64,000 nucleotides of DNA from Aplectana chamaeleonis (taxonomy: Eukaryota; Nematoda; Chromadorea; Rhabditida; Cosmocercidae): NCBI GenBank assembly GCA_029168955.1, contig JAPDOI010000980.1, positions 124,001-188,000 on the forward strand, in the 5' to 3' direction. Each line of letters begins with the position of its first letter. Position 1 is the stretch's first letter. This document shows, in pieces, positions 33,681 to 43,820 of the stretch. A program made the position numbers and the translations under genes. The notes under the pieces are model-generated. The model was given only the letters and a program-made list of their open reading frames with translations. It had not been told where the DNA came from and did no database searches.

Positions 33681-34417
33681 GTTCTCTGAGAAATTCACCC
33701 GATCAATACCCAGTAAATAGCCAAGAAATGCCTGCTTTCTGCGCGATAGCCGTGAAATGGTCGGGAAGTAGCTGGTTGCCGCGTAATAGCCTAGAAATAA
33801 CCGCCAAAAAATATTCGGCGCGAAATGGACGCCGAATAATGCTCTTCAAGGGATGTACAGTTCAACTCCGCATTACCGTTCAGCCCGCAAAGTGCACGCT
33901 GATTGCCAAAGCGTCCTTCGGCGCGGTTGTGAGTATCCTCAGACAGGGATGTGGGATCACCTGGGCACCAAAGGCAAAAACCGCCCAGGTGACCCTACAT
34001 CCCTGTCTGAGGATACTCGCAACCGCGCCGCAGCACGCTTCCGCAATCGGCGTGAACTTTGCGGACTGAACGGCAATGCGGAGTTGAACTGTACACGACG
34101 CATTCCTGAGGTATGATTTGGATGTCAACACCGCGGTCACTTCAACTACCCAGGTTTGCGGTATTTCGACCCCACCTAGTACCAGAAAGCTCCACGGCGG
34201 CTGCTCGGCGAGCCGGGAAAGGCCGCGTCGTGTGTTGGTGTGCCTGACACGTTTTGGTTATTTCTCGGCTATTGCTCGGCTACTTCTAGGCTACTTCGTG
34301 GACAAATTGATCTTAGCCGCCTAATAATCGAGTAAAAATCTAGAAATATCGAGAAATAGCACATCAAGAACCGCTGTGGAGCCAAGTGGGCTATTTCTCG
34401 GCTAGAACTCTCAGAGT
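33681..34417. mobile_element. CTATTTC-repeat MITE (family C), copy interrupted by a foldback
   Basis: It starts GTTCTCTGAGAAATTCACCC, ends GGCTAGAACTCTCAGAGTG, and has iterated GGCTATTTCTCGGC words. The family centre resumes at 34,104 after the foldback at 33,855-34,094. Confidence 0.7.
33855..34094. mobile_element. 240-bp foldback nested in family C MITE
   Basis: The arms GTACAGTTCAACTCCGCATT... are inverted nearly to the centre (GTGATCCCACAT against ATGTAGGGTCAC). This is the third nesting level within the hAT element. Confidence 0.88.
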
Positions 34418-35099
34418 GAGTGCCTTCAATGATGATCTACCTGTGTTGACGCGACATCGCTACTATAAATGTATTATTAGTTAATTGTCCAGTCTCGTAG
34501 ATATTATGTTACAGGTATAGCAAAGATGTTAAGAATTGCACTCTCTTTACACTTGGAAAAAAGTTAAAATGCAATGAGTATTTTTTCTGAAAATTTTCTG
34601 TTTTCTGATTTCTGTTTTCTGTTTTCTGGCCGTTTTGGCTTTTCTGTTTTCTGATTTCTGTTTTCTGACAAACTCGATTTTCTGTTTTCTGTTTTCTGAA
34701 ATTTTTTAAAAAATTTCCGCACACCCCTGATTGCGATGTTCGCGATGTCATTCTCATTTCTTGTGACTTCATATCATTTAGGAAATAATCGTGGTTTTTC
34801 ATAGCTATGTGCTTCATCGGCCAGTATAGTAAAGGACGCGAGGAGGCAGTTCAGGTTGATTGTTTTTGTTTCGAAAGTTAGTATTGGAAGTGTCGTCACT
34901 GGTTTGCTGTCCGAATTCCAGCAACCAATTTTTTTGCAGGAATCTTGAAAAGTATTTAGAAGCTGGGCAATGGAATTATGTAAGTTTTTATGCTTTTTTG
35001 CTGGAATGCGGTTGGTTAGGGTTCGAGAAAACCCTTCACTCTCTTGCCGATGAAACATAGCGATAGAAAATCACCATCGCTATATATCCTCTGGTTCCG

Positions 35100-35220
35100 A
35101 GCCAAATTTACTCTGTTCCCTTAGCGAATGGAGGGTAGAGGCAGCGAGAAAGTGTGGGGAGAAGTAGACACAGCGTACGCGCACAGAAGCACGCGACGAA
35201 CTGAAATAAATTTCACTCGG
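35100..35220. repeat. Dispersed short repeat R130, copy 4 (inverse)
   Basis: On the complement it reads GTGCGCGTACGCTGTGTCTA then CACACTTTCTCGCTGCCTCT, in the same order as the other copies. Confidence 0.5.
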
Positions 35221-35577
35221 AAACAGAAGATAACCGTTGTGTACCTAATTATTCCAGTAGGTCGTCCTATGGCTAATCTGCGCAACTGACCGCGCTCCAG
35301 GGCCTATCAATTCAATGGAAATATTACCAGTATTTTCGGTATGGATGAACCCGTATAAAAATTCATGGTTAGTCTTGTTTGCCCACCAGTAACATAAGTT
35401 TTTTTTCTAGAACGGGTCTCGCAGCTACAATGAAAAGTAATTTCGAATTTCTGATAAAACGACGAAAAAATTGGAGTTCATGGCGTAGATGAGCAGTGTG
35501 AATACGCGGCCCAAAAGACAAAACAGGCGTGGGTAGGTGTTAAAGTTAGAAAGGTGTTAAAGTCTCTTAGGTGGTAA

Positions 35578-36062
35578 AGGCAGTGTCCACGATAAATACC
35601 ATGTCTGATTTTTTGGTGGAGATCGGCAGCTGCGGGGCCTAGCGCAACCCTAACGTTGAAAAAATAAGAAAAATGAGCCCGGAACGGTCCCCTAGGGCCC
35701 CAAAGTTGGACACCCGTCAGCTCGTCACACCCCAGATGCACTTTCCTCGCCCACCGACCAGAACAAATGAATGCTCGAGATTGTGAGATGAGCGATAGTT
35801 TTCGATCAATAGCCCCGTTCTTCCCTTTATTCCCAACTTCTCTCTTTACTCAGGTCAGCTCGCATACATCGGCTGCAAAAGATGGAATTTGCAAGCCTCG
35901 GACAGCTCATCCACCATGCTTCCCTAGCTCAATTTCTGAGGGACCATAACTCCGTTCCGAGAAGGTCTCGTACGATTCCAAAAATATTATTGGAATCAGC
36001 ATGGGACCGTCTTCAAGATAGTCAGAAACGCAGAAAAACGATTCTTATCGTGAACACTGTCA
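35578..36062. mobile_element. TTAA MITE, family T1
   Basis: Full-length copy. TTAA is intact at 36,063-36,066 and reads GTAA on the left. The ends are AGGCAGTGTCCACGATAA and CGTGAACACTGTCA. Confidence 0.88.
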
Positions 36063-36698
36063 TTAAGATGAGAATCGCCGTTGACACGCGCTTTCTTAGG
36101 TGTTAAGATTAGAATCGCCTTTGATTGTGCATAAGCAGCATGCTTTCATTCATTAAAGGTGCACAAGCGATGTTTTCTAGGTAATGCCACGCTAGATTTC
36201 AAGAGCTGGTGGAACGCAAGGATCACCGAAACTTTCCTTGACGTAGGATGCGCGCACATGGTGCCGAGCTTGAGCCACCTTAACCGTAAGGTGAGATGAC
36301 CCAAGCTTCTGGCTATGATATTTGCTGGAAAACATGGGAAGAGGCAGGGAAAGGGAACGTCTCCTTTGTTCTAGGGGCAAAAATTTTACTGAATATCATA
36401 CATATAATGCCTTTCAAAATTCTATTGCTTTAAAAGAGTTTAGGACTTGACCTGGAATGACAGCGGTTTAATTGGGCTCAGTGTAATAGGGGCGCAGCAG
36501 TGCGCCACTGTCATGAATCCTTCTGACAGTCAGCGTTCGCAGAGTCGCCACGCCCTAATGAGAAACCGTACGTCAATAGCAACACCTGCCACTCCACTAT
36601 GTTAGGGTTGTTGCTGTTTTTGTTTTTGTTGTTATTTTAATTAGTTTAATCACGTTTCTCTGTTTTTGTTGTTGTGTACTATCGTTTTCTGGGCCATA

Positions 36699-36840
36699 TT
36701 CCAGTCCGCAAATGCGGACTACTGCTATTGCCTCACGCGACACGAGTTAATCGTGCTGGGACCACTAGGTCCCGGCACGACTCACCCTCCTCAAAGCACG
36801 ATTATCATCACATTGCGTAGTCCGCAGTTGCGGAACGGAA
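36699..36840. mobile_element. Short foldback MITE
   Basis: TTCCAGTCCGCAAATGCGGA is inverted at the right end (TCCGCAGTTGCGGAACGGAA), and an inner hairpin CGTGCTGGGACC/GGTCCCGGCACG lies in the centre. Confidence 0.7.
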
Positions 36841-36861
36841 TTCGGCTCGGAGAACAATAGT

Positions 36862-37509
36862 ATGTTGTTTCATTTCACTTCTTTTTGTCGTTTCGGGTGC
36901 TCTCACAGCTGGGGGAGGAGTCAGTCGGCCATCGCAGTTGGCCCCACCCATTCCCCCGAGCCGCAACCAAACATGTTTTTACGGGTGAAATTTCAAATCC
37001 TCGCCAATCAAGCCGAAAATTCAGAGGACTTTTGGAGCCAAAAGGAGGTCAACCTTGAATGCGCAACTATCTGCAAGCCTTCTGAACATAATGCCACCCG
37101 CAGCCGCTCGTCTGCAACTGAAGAGTTTTCACCTAATTCGCCAATCGCCGTAAGAAGCTGTCATGTCGCAAGAAGACCTCGATCAACGGTTCGAGGAAAA
37201 GAGATTGCTCTGAACGAAATGGTCCTGTGGAAACTGCGGCGGTCATACGACGATGACCAGACAGCATGCGATGGAAGTGGGAGCGCAACAGTAAGGCGTG
37301 CAGCCATCCAGGGTTCTACGAAAGAAAAGGCGGCTATTTCGAGGCAACGTTTTTTGAGTATTTTTTTCGACAGGAAGACAGTATCTCTGCTGAGCCATCT
37401 GTGGACCTCAGACGCGGCGCGCGCCACAGAGATCAAGGGACTGGCTGAGAATGCGGTGCTGCAGTTGGAGCTGCTGTTTCAGTTAATGCTCGTCTTTTCA
37501 AAGCCTTGA
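36862..37509 (+). CDS. Unassigned long open frame, probably 5' part of a dead element
   Basis: 215 codons with no recognised domain. It sits directly upstream of the MULE-like fragments and on the same strand, so it may be a decayed N-terminal part of that transposon. A second frame in 37,266-37,448 also reads protein-like (KGGYFEATFFEYFFRQEDSI), which suggests a frameshift. Confidence 0.2.
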   Translation: MLFHFTSFCRFGCSHSWGRSQSAIAVGPTHSPEPQPNMFLRVKFQILANQAENSEDFWSQKEVNLECATICKPSEHNATRSRSSATEEFSPNSPIAVRSCHVARRPRSTVRGKEIALNEMVLWKLRRSYDDDQTACDGSGSATVRRAAIQGSTKEKAAISRQRFLSIFFDRKTVSLLSHLWTSDAARATEIKGLAENAVLQLELLFQLMLVFSKP

Positions 37510-39292
37510 ACTATCAAGCCCTACAGCTCACTCAGAACAATACTAGCTGGAGATTCTCCCAACACTGCCACACCTCAATTTCTTCAGGAATGTGTCGGAA
37601 CTATGTGCATTTCATGGAGATGCCAACTGAAGGAAAAGTTATGAGGATTCCAAGCCTGACCAAATTCTTAGGAAACGGTTATTCGGCGAAAACTATATGC
37701 GTACAGCTTGACTGCATCTGACATGAGTCAGCACAAGTACAAATTAATTAATTGGTATATGATTCCACCCAACCATGAGAAATTTTAAAAAATTCCCTTT
37801 AGGTTGTATTGTGCTTCGATCACTATGGGCATGCTCTAAGTTCCTCTGCTTCACCCTTATCGGGAAAAGACGTAGACACAGTGAAGTCACTCATCGTCAA
37901 CGGAGTGCCAACAGAGACGGTTAGTGCTGGGGATAAATTTCAGAACACGATGAAACTCATTGATGTAAATTGGAAAATTCATAATAAAATAAAGCGTGAT
38001 TAACATATCATGAAAATAAATTGGTAATACCTATTGCACTATCCGATTGTCTCGAGACTGCGACAAGATAGATGGCTCAGCTGTATTGGGCCCCAGAAGC
38101 AGATGTGTCTTTGTTTCCTTATACAGAGATATGCTAGGTAGGAGTGAGACACCCTTTTCGATGTAATTTCTGAATTAGGCGATATTTTCCTAATACATAC
38201 AGAAACATTGCAATCAGGAACGGTCTCGTGTCAGAAAGATTTAATGAAGCCAACCGAGCACATTTGAGGCAACTGTTGAATTGACAAGAGGGCGTGGGTA
38301 ACCTTGTGTTTATTGAAACCGGCGATCTCAGCGGTGACGGTTTCCTGCTAGGTAAAGAGGAATCTTCCTGTATAGATCCAACTTTTCAACCATCAATAAT
38401 CTTCTAAGCATCTTTCAGAGGCGATGGGAAGATCTACCTTGAGAAGTTTGGAAATCCAAGCCCAGTCTTCGTTGAAACGTTGAATGCCATGATGCTCTGC
38501 TTCTGCCTCTGGAGGTATCTGATGACGCAAGAAAGGATCACCGTGTGTTCACTTGCTATCGGATAGAATGACATCAGCAGGAGCTCAAGTCTTCTTTGAA
38601 GCCATCAAGTCTCATTAATTTGCAAAAGACGACACAAATGCGCTGCAATAAAACTTGCGAAAAGCTAGATTTTGTATATTTCAGGAATCTGCGCTGGCTT
38701 CCGATCCACGGTTTGTGATGACTGATTATACAAATGTCTTCTTCAACGTTTACAAAGCAGTCTTCCCGGTAGGCAAGGCCAGTAAGATCTTATTTATGTT
38801 CCACATTGGAAAGACTATGCAGCGCAAGCATAAACAGTTACTCATAACAATTTGGAACTCGGAATTGTAGATAATTAAATTCATAAAATTTGTGTCTCAA
38901 AAACGGTGGATAATTGAAGACTTAAGGAGCTGACCAAGTTTAAAGCGATACGTCTGTTCAAAAACCTCATAAAGGAAACAAAGCCGTTGGATTTCGAGAC
39001 TCAGTACGCCGCTTACATTACGCGGCTTGCGACAACTGACGCTGTGGAGATGGCAACGATGAGCTTAGATTGGTCGCACAAAAGGCATCAGTGGATGTCT
39101 CTCTTAAGGCACGTCGAGCAAACTTACTCTGGAAGAAGAAACGGATGGGCAGGGTGCTACAAAGCAAGCGCGCCATTCAACACTTGTAACCACACCGAGC
39201 CGTGGCACAACAAGCTCAAAACGAGTGTTCTACATAAAAAATCAGAACAGCAGGTTCGACTTTCTGGGGTACATTTTGACCGGATATTCTAA
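37506..39292 (+). pseudogene. MULE-type transposase, degraded
   Basis: Three successive open stretches fit the order of a Mutator-like transposase. 37,809-38,003 reads CFDHYGH...LSGKDVDTVKSLIVNGVP, like the nematode MULE CxxHYGH...I...L..GVP segment. 38,655-38,870 reads DPRFVMTDYTNVFFNVYKAV...ILFMFHIGKTMQRK, the core block in which a catalytic Asp and a C/F-H motif are expected. 38,987-39,292 reads TCNHTEPWHNKLKTSV, like the T.N..E.WHN.LK block. Stops and frameshifts separate them, so it is dead. Ends were not found. Confidence 0.6.
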
Positions 39293-40248
39293 CGGTCATT
39301 TTCTGCTCCTTTATACGGTAACTGACCGTCATTAAATAATTTTTGTTTGCGCTACATGCGTTTCTTTTGGGAGGATCCAAAATAGGCTTGCCATAGATGA
39401 CACTGCAGTCTTGTGGAGGAAAAGAGCTAGTATACAATAACCGACATCGAGCATTGTGGCAGCGTTACAGGCATCTGCAGGTGGATAGCGCTTGCTAAAA
39501 CGTATTTGTTAAAGTTTATGAATTCATTATTATTGAGGGGTGGTTCGCCCGTAAGACCTAGTGCCTACTTGCGTCGTGTGTAGGAACTGGTACAACCCGC
39601 CGCGCCTAGTGCAGCAATCGATCGCGCCTAAGGGGCCAATCAGTGTTTCTCTGCGCAAAGACGCAGCAGCGTGCAATAAAGGAGAATCGATCATACGGCG
39701 CCATACGATCGATCCCCCTCCATTGCATCCTGGCGCGCGATTCAGCGGCAGGAGTCCAATCGGCCTCTAACACTGACAGCCGTCGCGTGCGGCGAATCTA
39801 GTGGGAGCTATTAGGCCAATGTTACACATTTGCGACACTCGATCACGTAGCACTGCACAGCGACAGCGACCGCCTCCCGCCTTTCAAATCTTTCGCTGTC
39901 GCAATGCGCTGCACAGCGACAGCGACAGTGGTAACGACAGGCATCGGCACATTCGCAGTATGTCAGCCCTCCGCGCTCGTCGCTGCGACGGACATGCGAC
40001 AACTGTTCCTACGGCGGCCAGTGCCGTTGCTACGATGCTGGTCCCGCCACTATTTGTGCCAAATCTCATGATTGTCGCTCATGACAGAGACAATGTATAC
40101 CGCTGCCGTCGTACGTTCGTGCCATGGCAGTGTGGTGGAAAGAAGACCACCTCCGTGCAAACCGACGTCAACCCCTTCGCGAAGAGGGTTTTTGTCATGG
40201 GAGAGGTGCTGGCTGGTCGCAGCTCTCCTAAAGATACTACAAATGGCC

Positions 40249-40272
40249 GGCGTCGAGAGGAATCCAGGCCCC
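40249..40272 (+). other. 2A-like ribosome-skipping motif, one residue off consensus
   Basis: It encodes GVERNPGP. The functional consensus is D-V/I-E-x-N-P-G-P, so the Asp is Gly here (GGC for GAC/GAT, one base). It is known that some non-LTR elements of protists and invertebrates carry 2A motifs near the ORF start. Confidence 0.7.
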
Positions 40273-40450
40273 GCTCAGGAGTACCAATGCGCCACTTGCG
40301 GCAAGGATGTTACCTGGAGAAATACCAGCGTCCAGTGCTCCGGATGCCAAAGGTGAGTGCATCTCTCCTATTCACGTCTCAGTTCTGTCAGGCATCAAGA
40401 CTCTTACTTCCGTTGTGTTCTGTGCTCTGCCCCCAGCAACTCTGATTCCT
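40273..40450 (+). pseudogene. PHD-like zinc finger of the retrotransposon
   Basis: It reads YQCATCGKDVTWRNTSVQCS then GCQR, a TGA stop where a Trp is expected, and HLSYSRLSSVRHQDSYFRCV then LCSAP. The C2-C2-H(C)-C2 spacing fits a PHD finger. The stop (TGG to TGA) and a Cys-to-Tyr change break it. Confidence 0.6.
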
Positions 40451-40660
40451 CATTCACCAACCGCCCCTTCTCTATTGTACATACCAACCTCAACCTCATT
40501 CGAGCCAAGCTGTCTGAACTCTCTCTTTTCGCACGTAGTCGTTATCCTGATATCATTATGGTTCAGGGAACCAAGCTGTCTCTTTCCGCTACCGCTCAAT
40601 GCCCTAACATTCCTGGCTACATATTGCTCCAAGGTCATCTCTCGGCGGAGTAGTTTCTAC
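40444..40660 (+). pseudogene. AP-type endonuclease, N-terminal part
   Basis: The frame reads IVHTNLNLIRAKLSELSLFA ... PDIIMVQGTKLS, matching the N..N.I..K..EL..F...PDI...QETKL motif of LINE endonucleases. The catalytic Glu of QET is Gly (QGT), so it would be inactive. Confidence 0.65.
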
Positions 40661-40837
40661 TTTCGTATTATCAAATGTACCCTCTCATCTCATACCAAAC
40701 ACCCCCATTCTTTTTCCTATGTTCCTTGTGCAATATTCTGAAACGTGTAACACAGATAAACCCTCTAGACTCGTGTTGAATTACTGTTTGAATTACTGTT
40801 GAATTACTCGTGTTACTGTTGAATTCGTACGTTCGTG

Positions 40838-40990
40838 TACTACGAGTGGCTGCTGGGTAACGACGCGGGCACCGCGGTCGCTAACATCTGCAGAGCGTGC
40901 AAGGAGGATGCAGTGTCCCAACGCACAGTCAGCCGCTGGTTCAATCGTTTCGAGAGCGGCGACACGAGCCTTTTCAACAGGGGAGGTTAA
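40838..40990 (+). pseudogene. mariner transposase N-terminal helix-turn-helix fragment
   Basis: It encodes YYEWLLGNDAGTAVANICRA then CKEDAVSQRTVSRWFNRFES GDTSLFNRGG, ending in TAA. The Y.F.LG..A..A..NI...G...VS..T...WF.RF..GD.SL spacing is that of mariner (IS630/Tc1 superfamily) first HTH domains. Only about 50 residues are present, and the catalytic domain is absent. Confidence 0.75.
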
Positions 40991-41046
40991 TGACGGGGAC
41001 GTTTCGAGAGCGGCGACACGAGCCTTTTCAACAGGGGAGGTTAATG
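40947..41046. repeat. 54-bp tandem duplication at the end of the mariner fragment
   Basis: GTTTCGAGAGCGGCGACACG through GGGGAGGTTAATG occurs at 40,947 and again at 41,001, a 54-bp offset with no mismatch seen. Confidence 0.85.
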
Positions 41047-41047
41047 G

Positions 41048-41141
41048 CGTCTTTTCCTGTAGCGTCAGTGTCAAGCGATGAGCAGAAAGTGTGCTCATAC
41101 TTTCTGCTCATCGCTTGACACTGACGCTAGAGGAAAAGACG
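41048..41141. repeat. 43-bp inverted repeat, 8-nt spacer
   Basis: Arms 41,048-41,090 and 41,099-41,141 are complementary with one mismatch; the spacer is GTGCTCAT. The right arm is retrotransposon endonuclease sequence (frame ...DTDARGKDVEEWAEECD), so the left arm is an inverted copy of it. Confidence 0.9.
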
Positions 41142-42514
41142 TCGAAGAATGGGCGGAGGAGTGCGATCTGGTGATCCTCAACGATGGGCAGCCCCCTCGT
41201 CTCCCGACCAACGGCCGATCCTCTAGTCCAGACATCTCTCTTGTATCTTCTAATCTCTCTAGCGCCTGCTCTTGGTCGACCACTACAACTCTTTCCAGTG
41301 ATCATATCCCCATCTTTTTCCATTTCGATCTCTCTATTTCTCTTGCTCCTAATTCAGGTATCCGTCAGAAGTCTTATCTTAATATCTGCCTTGCAGACTG
41401 GCGCTTGTTCAGGGAGGTAGCACTTTGCCATGTGGCTGACTACCCATGGAATGGAAACGCGCACCAGAAAGAACGTCACTTGAAAGACGCGATTCGCAAG
41501 GCCATGAAAGCAGCCATTCCGGAGGGCCGAGTTAAGACCTTTCTTCCCAATGTCACCAGGGAATTTTTGGAGAAGATAAGATTAAGGGATGCAAAGAGAG
41601 TCGCAGATCATCTGGATCCGACCATTGCTGAGCTGGATAGCAAGATTAAGCGAGGTCTGGACAAGCACGGGAAGGAGTTTTGGGAGAAATTCACGGAGAA
41701 GTTGAATTTCAAGAGTGACGGAGCATCAACTTGGAACGTTCTAAAGAAGATCTCAGGCAAGAGCACCTTCACCAACTATTCCACGATCGAGTTCGAGGAT
41801 GGAGTTTTGAAATCGGGAAAGGAGGCTGCAACTGCTCCCGGAAAGAGTTTTTTAATAACTCAGGCTAAGGGAGGGAAACAGAATCGAGTGACCGTAAGAC
41901 AGCTCTGTAAGTTGCCACTCATAAATGAAGCAGAAGCAGTGACGCTCGCGCAGATTGAAAAGGTGGTAAAAGAGATGCGCAACTCGAAAGCTATAGGGCC
42001 GGATGGCTTTAGTCCAGCGGTATTGAAGAGACTACCAAGTGAGATTATGCCAATTCTGGCTGACGACAGCAACACATCATTTCGTACGTGCATCCTACCC
42101 CAAGACTGGAAAATGGCGAGCGTCATTCCGTTGTTCAAGCCTGGTAAATCGCCATCCACAGAGAAGGGATACAGGCCAATAAGTCTTTTATCACCAATTG
42201 TCAAGGCCGCTGAGAAACTGGTCGTGAAGGAGCTTGCCGAGCATAATAACAAACAGCAGCACCAACATGGATTCCGCAAATTACATTCTACCATCACGGC
42301 GCTGCTAGAGATTGTGAGCTATGTTTTGGATGGCTTCAACGCCTATAAACCTCAACGCACTGTTGAAGTAGCCCTAGACCTCACGAAAGCTTTTGATTCT
42401 GTCAACTTGGGCATACTGTCTGAGAAGCTATTGAGGTCCACCACTCCGCCTTGGCAGAAGCGATGGATAACCGTACTCATCAAGAAAAGTGCTGTTCCAA
42501 GGATATGTCTCTAA
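41110..42514 (+). pseudogene. Endonuclease C-terminus and reverse transcriptase fingers/palm
   Basis: The segment opens with endonuclease motifs (ILNDGQPPRLP..., SSPDISLVSS, LSSDHIPI) and continues into RT: AIGPDGFSPAVLKRLP, YRPISLLSPIVKAAEKLVVK, HGFRKLHSTITALLEI, VALDLTKAFDSVN. All are standard LINE RT blocks. The frame shifts near 42,490, where the RT continues in another frame. Confidence 0.85.
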
Positions 42515-42848
42515 TAGCATCCCGATCGCTGCCGGTGTGCCTCAAGGAGGGGTCATATCGCCTGCTCTGTTCAGTCTCTTCCTCGAAGATTTGCCCGTCC
42601 CCCCAAGTGACATTAAAGTCATTGCGTATGCGGGTGACATCACCATCTTGTGCCGGGACAGAGACATTAATGTAGCTGCACGCAAGATCAATAACTACCT
42701 CATCGTCTTGAAGAGCTTTCTCGATGATATGATGCTCACTGTCTCTGCCGCTATACCATCTGTGTCTGTTTTCTCCACTGACCCTAAGGAACACTGTGCT
42801 CACCACGTTGTGAATTGGGAAGACGCTCGTCTGCCTGCCGCAAGTTAA
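42489..42848 (+). pseudogene. Reverse transcriptase palm, catalytic block
   Basis: It reads AAGVPQGGVISPALFSLFLE then DLP...VIAYAGDITIL. GVPQGxxxSP is RT block 4. The catalytic YADD is YAGD, losing one of the two essential aspartates. Confidence 0.85.
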
Positions 42849-42869
42849 CCGGAGCTGCTCGGTCTGGTA

Positions 42870-43660
42870 TTGAATCCTTCGTTGAGGTTCCACAAGAATA
42901 CTGAGCAGAAACAGGCTACAATGAGAACTAAGCTCAACGTCTTACGAGCTCTGGGCGTTACGTCGTGGGGAAGCAGTGAAGAGACGATCGTGACCACGTA
43001 CAAGGCAATTTCGCAGCCGGCGTTGGAGTATGCAGCACCGGTATGGCAACCCATAGTACCGGATTCATCGTGGACAAAGATGCAGCGAGTTCAAAATGTT
43101 GCATCTCGGATTGCCACTGGGTGTGCAAAGAGCACTCCAGTGGAGCATCTTCATGCTGAAGCCCCTATTCTGCCTGTTAAGGAGCACTGTCAACTTCAAG
43201 CGCAGCAACTGATTATTAATATCGTCAAGCAGCCTGATGACCCATTAAGAAGGATTATGAATCCTGTGAGAGGGAGATATCAGAAAGCCCTTAGCGAATG
43301 CTCTCGAGAAAGTCAATATACAAAGATGGACGGACTCCCAATCGGATCGTCTTCGTCTTTTACGTGCGGAGCACACCTGATTCGTCAGGGATCACTAGAG
43401 TAAGGCGGCTGTCAACCTCATATTGGGGATCGCACCACCTGAAGTCAGCAACACCGAGATGGAACTTGGTAGGCGGGCTACCGAGTTGTTCCCTCGCCTC
43501 GTTGCGCTGCGGGCATTCCCCTATGCTGATGTCATACTTGCATAGGATCGACAGCAGTACGCCTGATGAGTGTCCGGATTGTGGTAACTCTGGCCACACT
43601 CAGCACATCTATTCGACTGACCGAAGAGGCCTACCACACTGACGACAATGGATTTGTATT
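42870..43660 (+). pseudogene. Retrotransposon ORF2 C-terminal region
   Basis: It reads LRFHKNTEQ...LNVLRALGVTSWG...TTYKAISQPALEYAAPVWQP, the usual thumb-like segment after LINE RTs, then SSWTKMQRVQNVASRIATGC. A later frame ends LHRIDSSTPDECPDCGNSGH, a C-terminal zinc knuckle. Several frameshifts are present. Confidence 0.7.
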
Positions 43661-43820
43661 TGAATCCAACTTCGGTCGCCCGTTTCTTGAACCTGGGACA
43701 AAAATCCTTCTGCGGCTGGAAAGAAGAAGAAGACAATGTATACCATTGATCTTATGCGCGACGGTGTCCTGCCTGTGTCGTGGCCAATCTACACTTTTTC
43801 ACAATGTGCACGCTGTTTAG

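Larger units (their letters stand above)
32716..34729. mobile_element. Non-autonomous hAT element with perfect 8-bp target duplication
   Basis: The ends CAGGGGTGTGCGGAA and the complement TTCCGCACACCCCTG are a typical hAT terminal repeat. The target duplication ATTGCGAT is exact at 32,708-32,715 and 34,730-34,737. Each end is followed by a simple repeat of TTTTCTGTTTTCTGATTTC words, including GGCCGTTTTGGC. No transposase is seen; an open frame at 32,854-33,309 (151 codons, hydrophobic N-terminus) has no recognised homology. A family C MITE with its own insertion sits inside. Confidence 0.92.
40240..43820 (+). mobile_element. Non-LTR retrotransposon (CR1/jockey-like), dead copy
   Basis: In order it has a 2A-like motif, a PHD-like zinc finger, an endonuclease N-terminus, an inserted segment, an endonuclease C-terminus, reverse transcriptase, and a C-terminal region ending with CPDCGNSGH (43,580s). 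The clade is inferred from the 2A plus PHD plus APE-endonuclease order and the RT motifs. Stops, frameshifts and an internal replacement show it is inactive. The 5' region (39,840-39,940) repeats GCACAGCGACAGCGAC. Confidence 0.8.
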
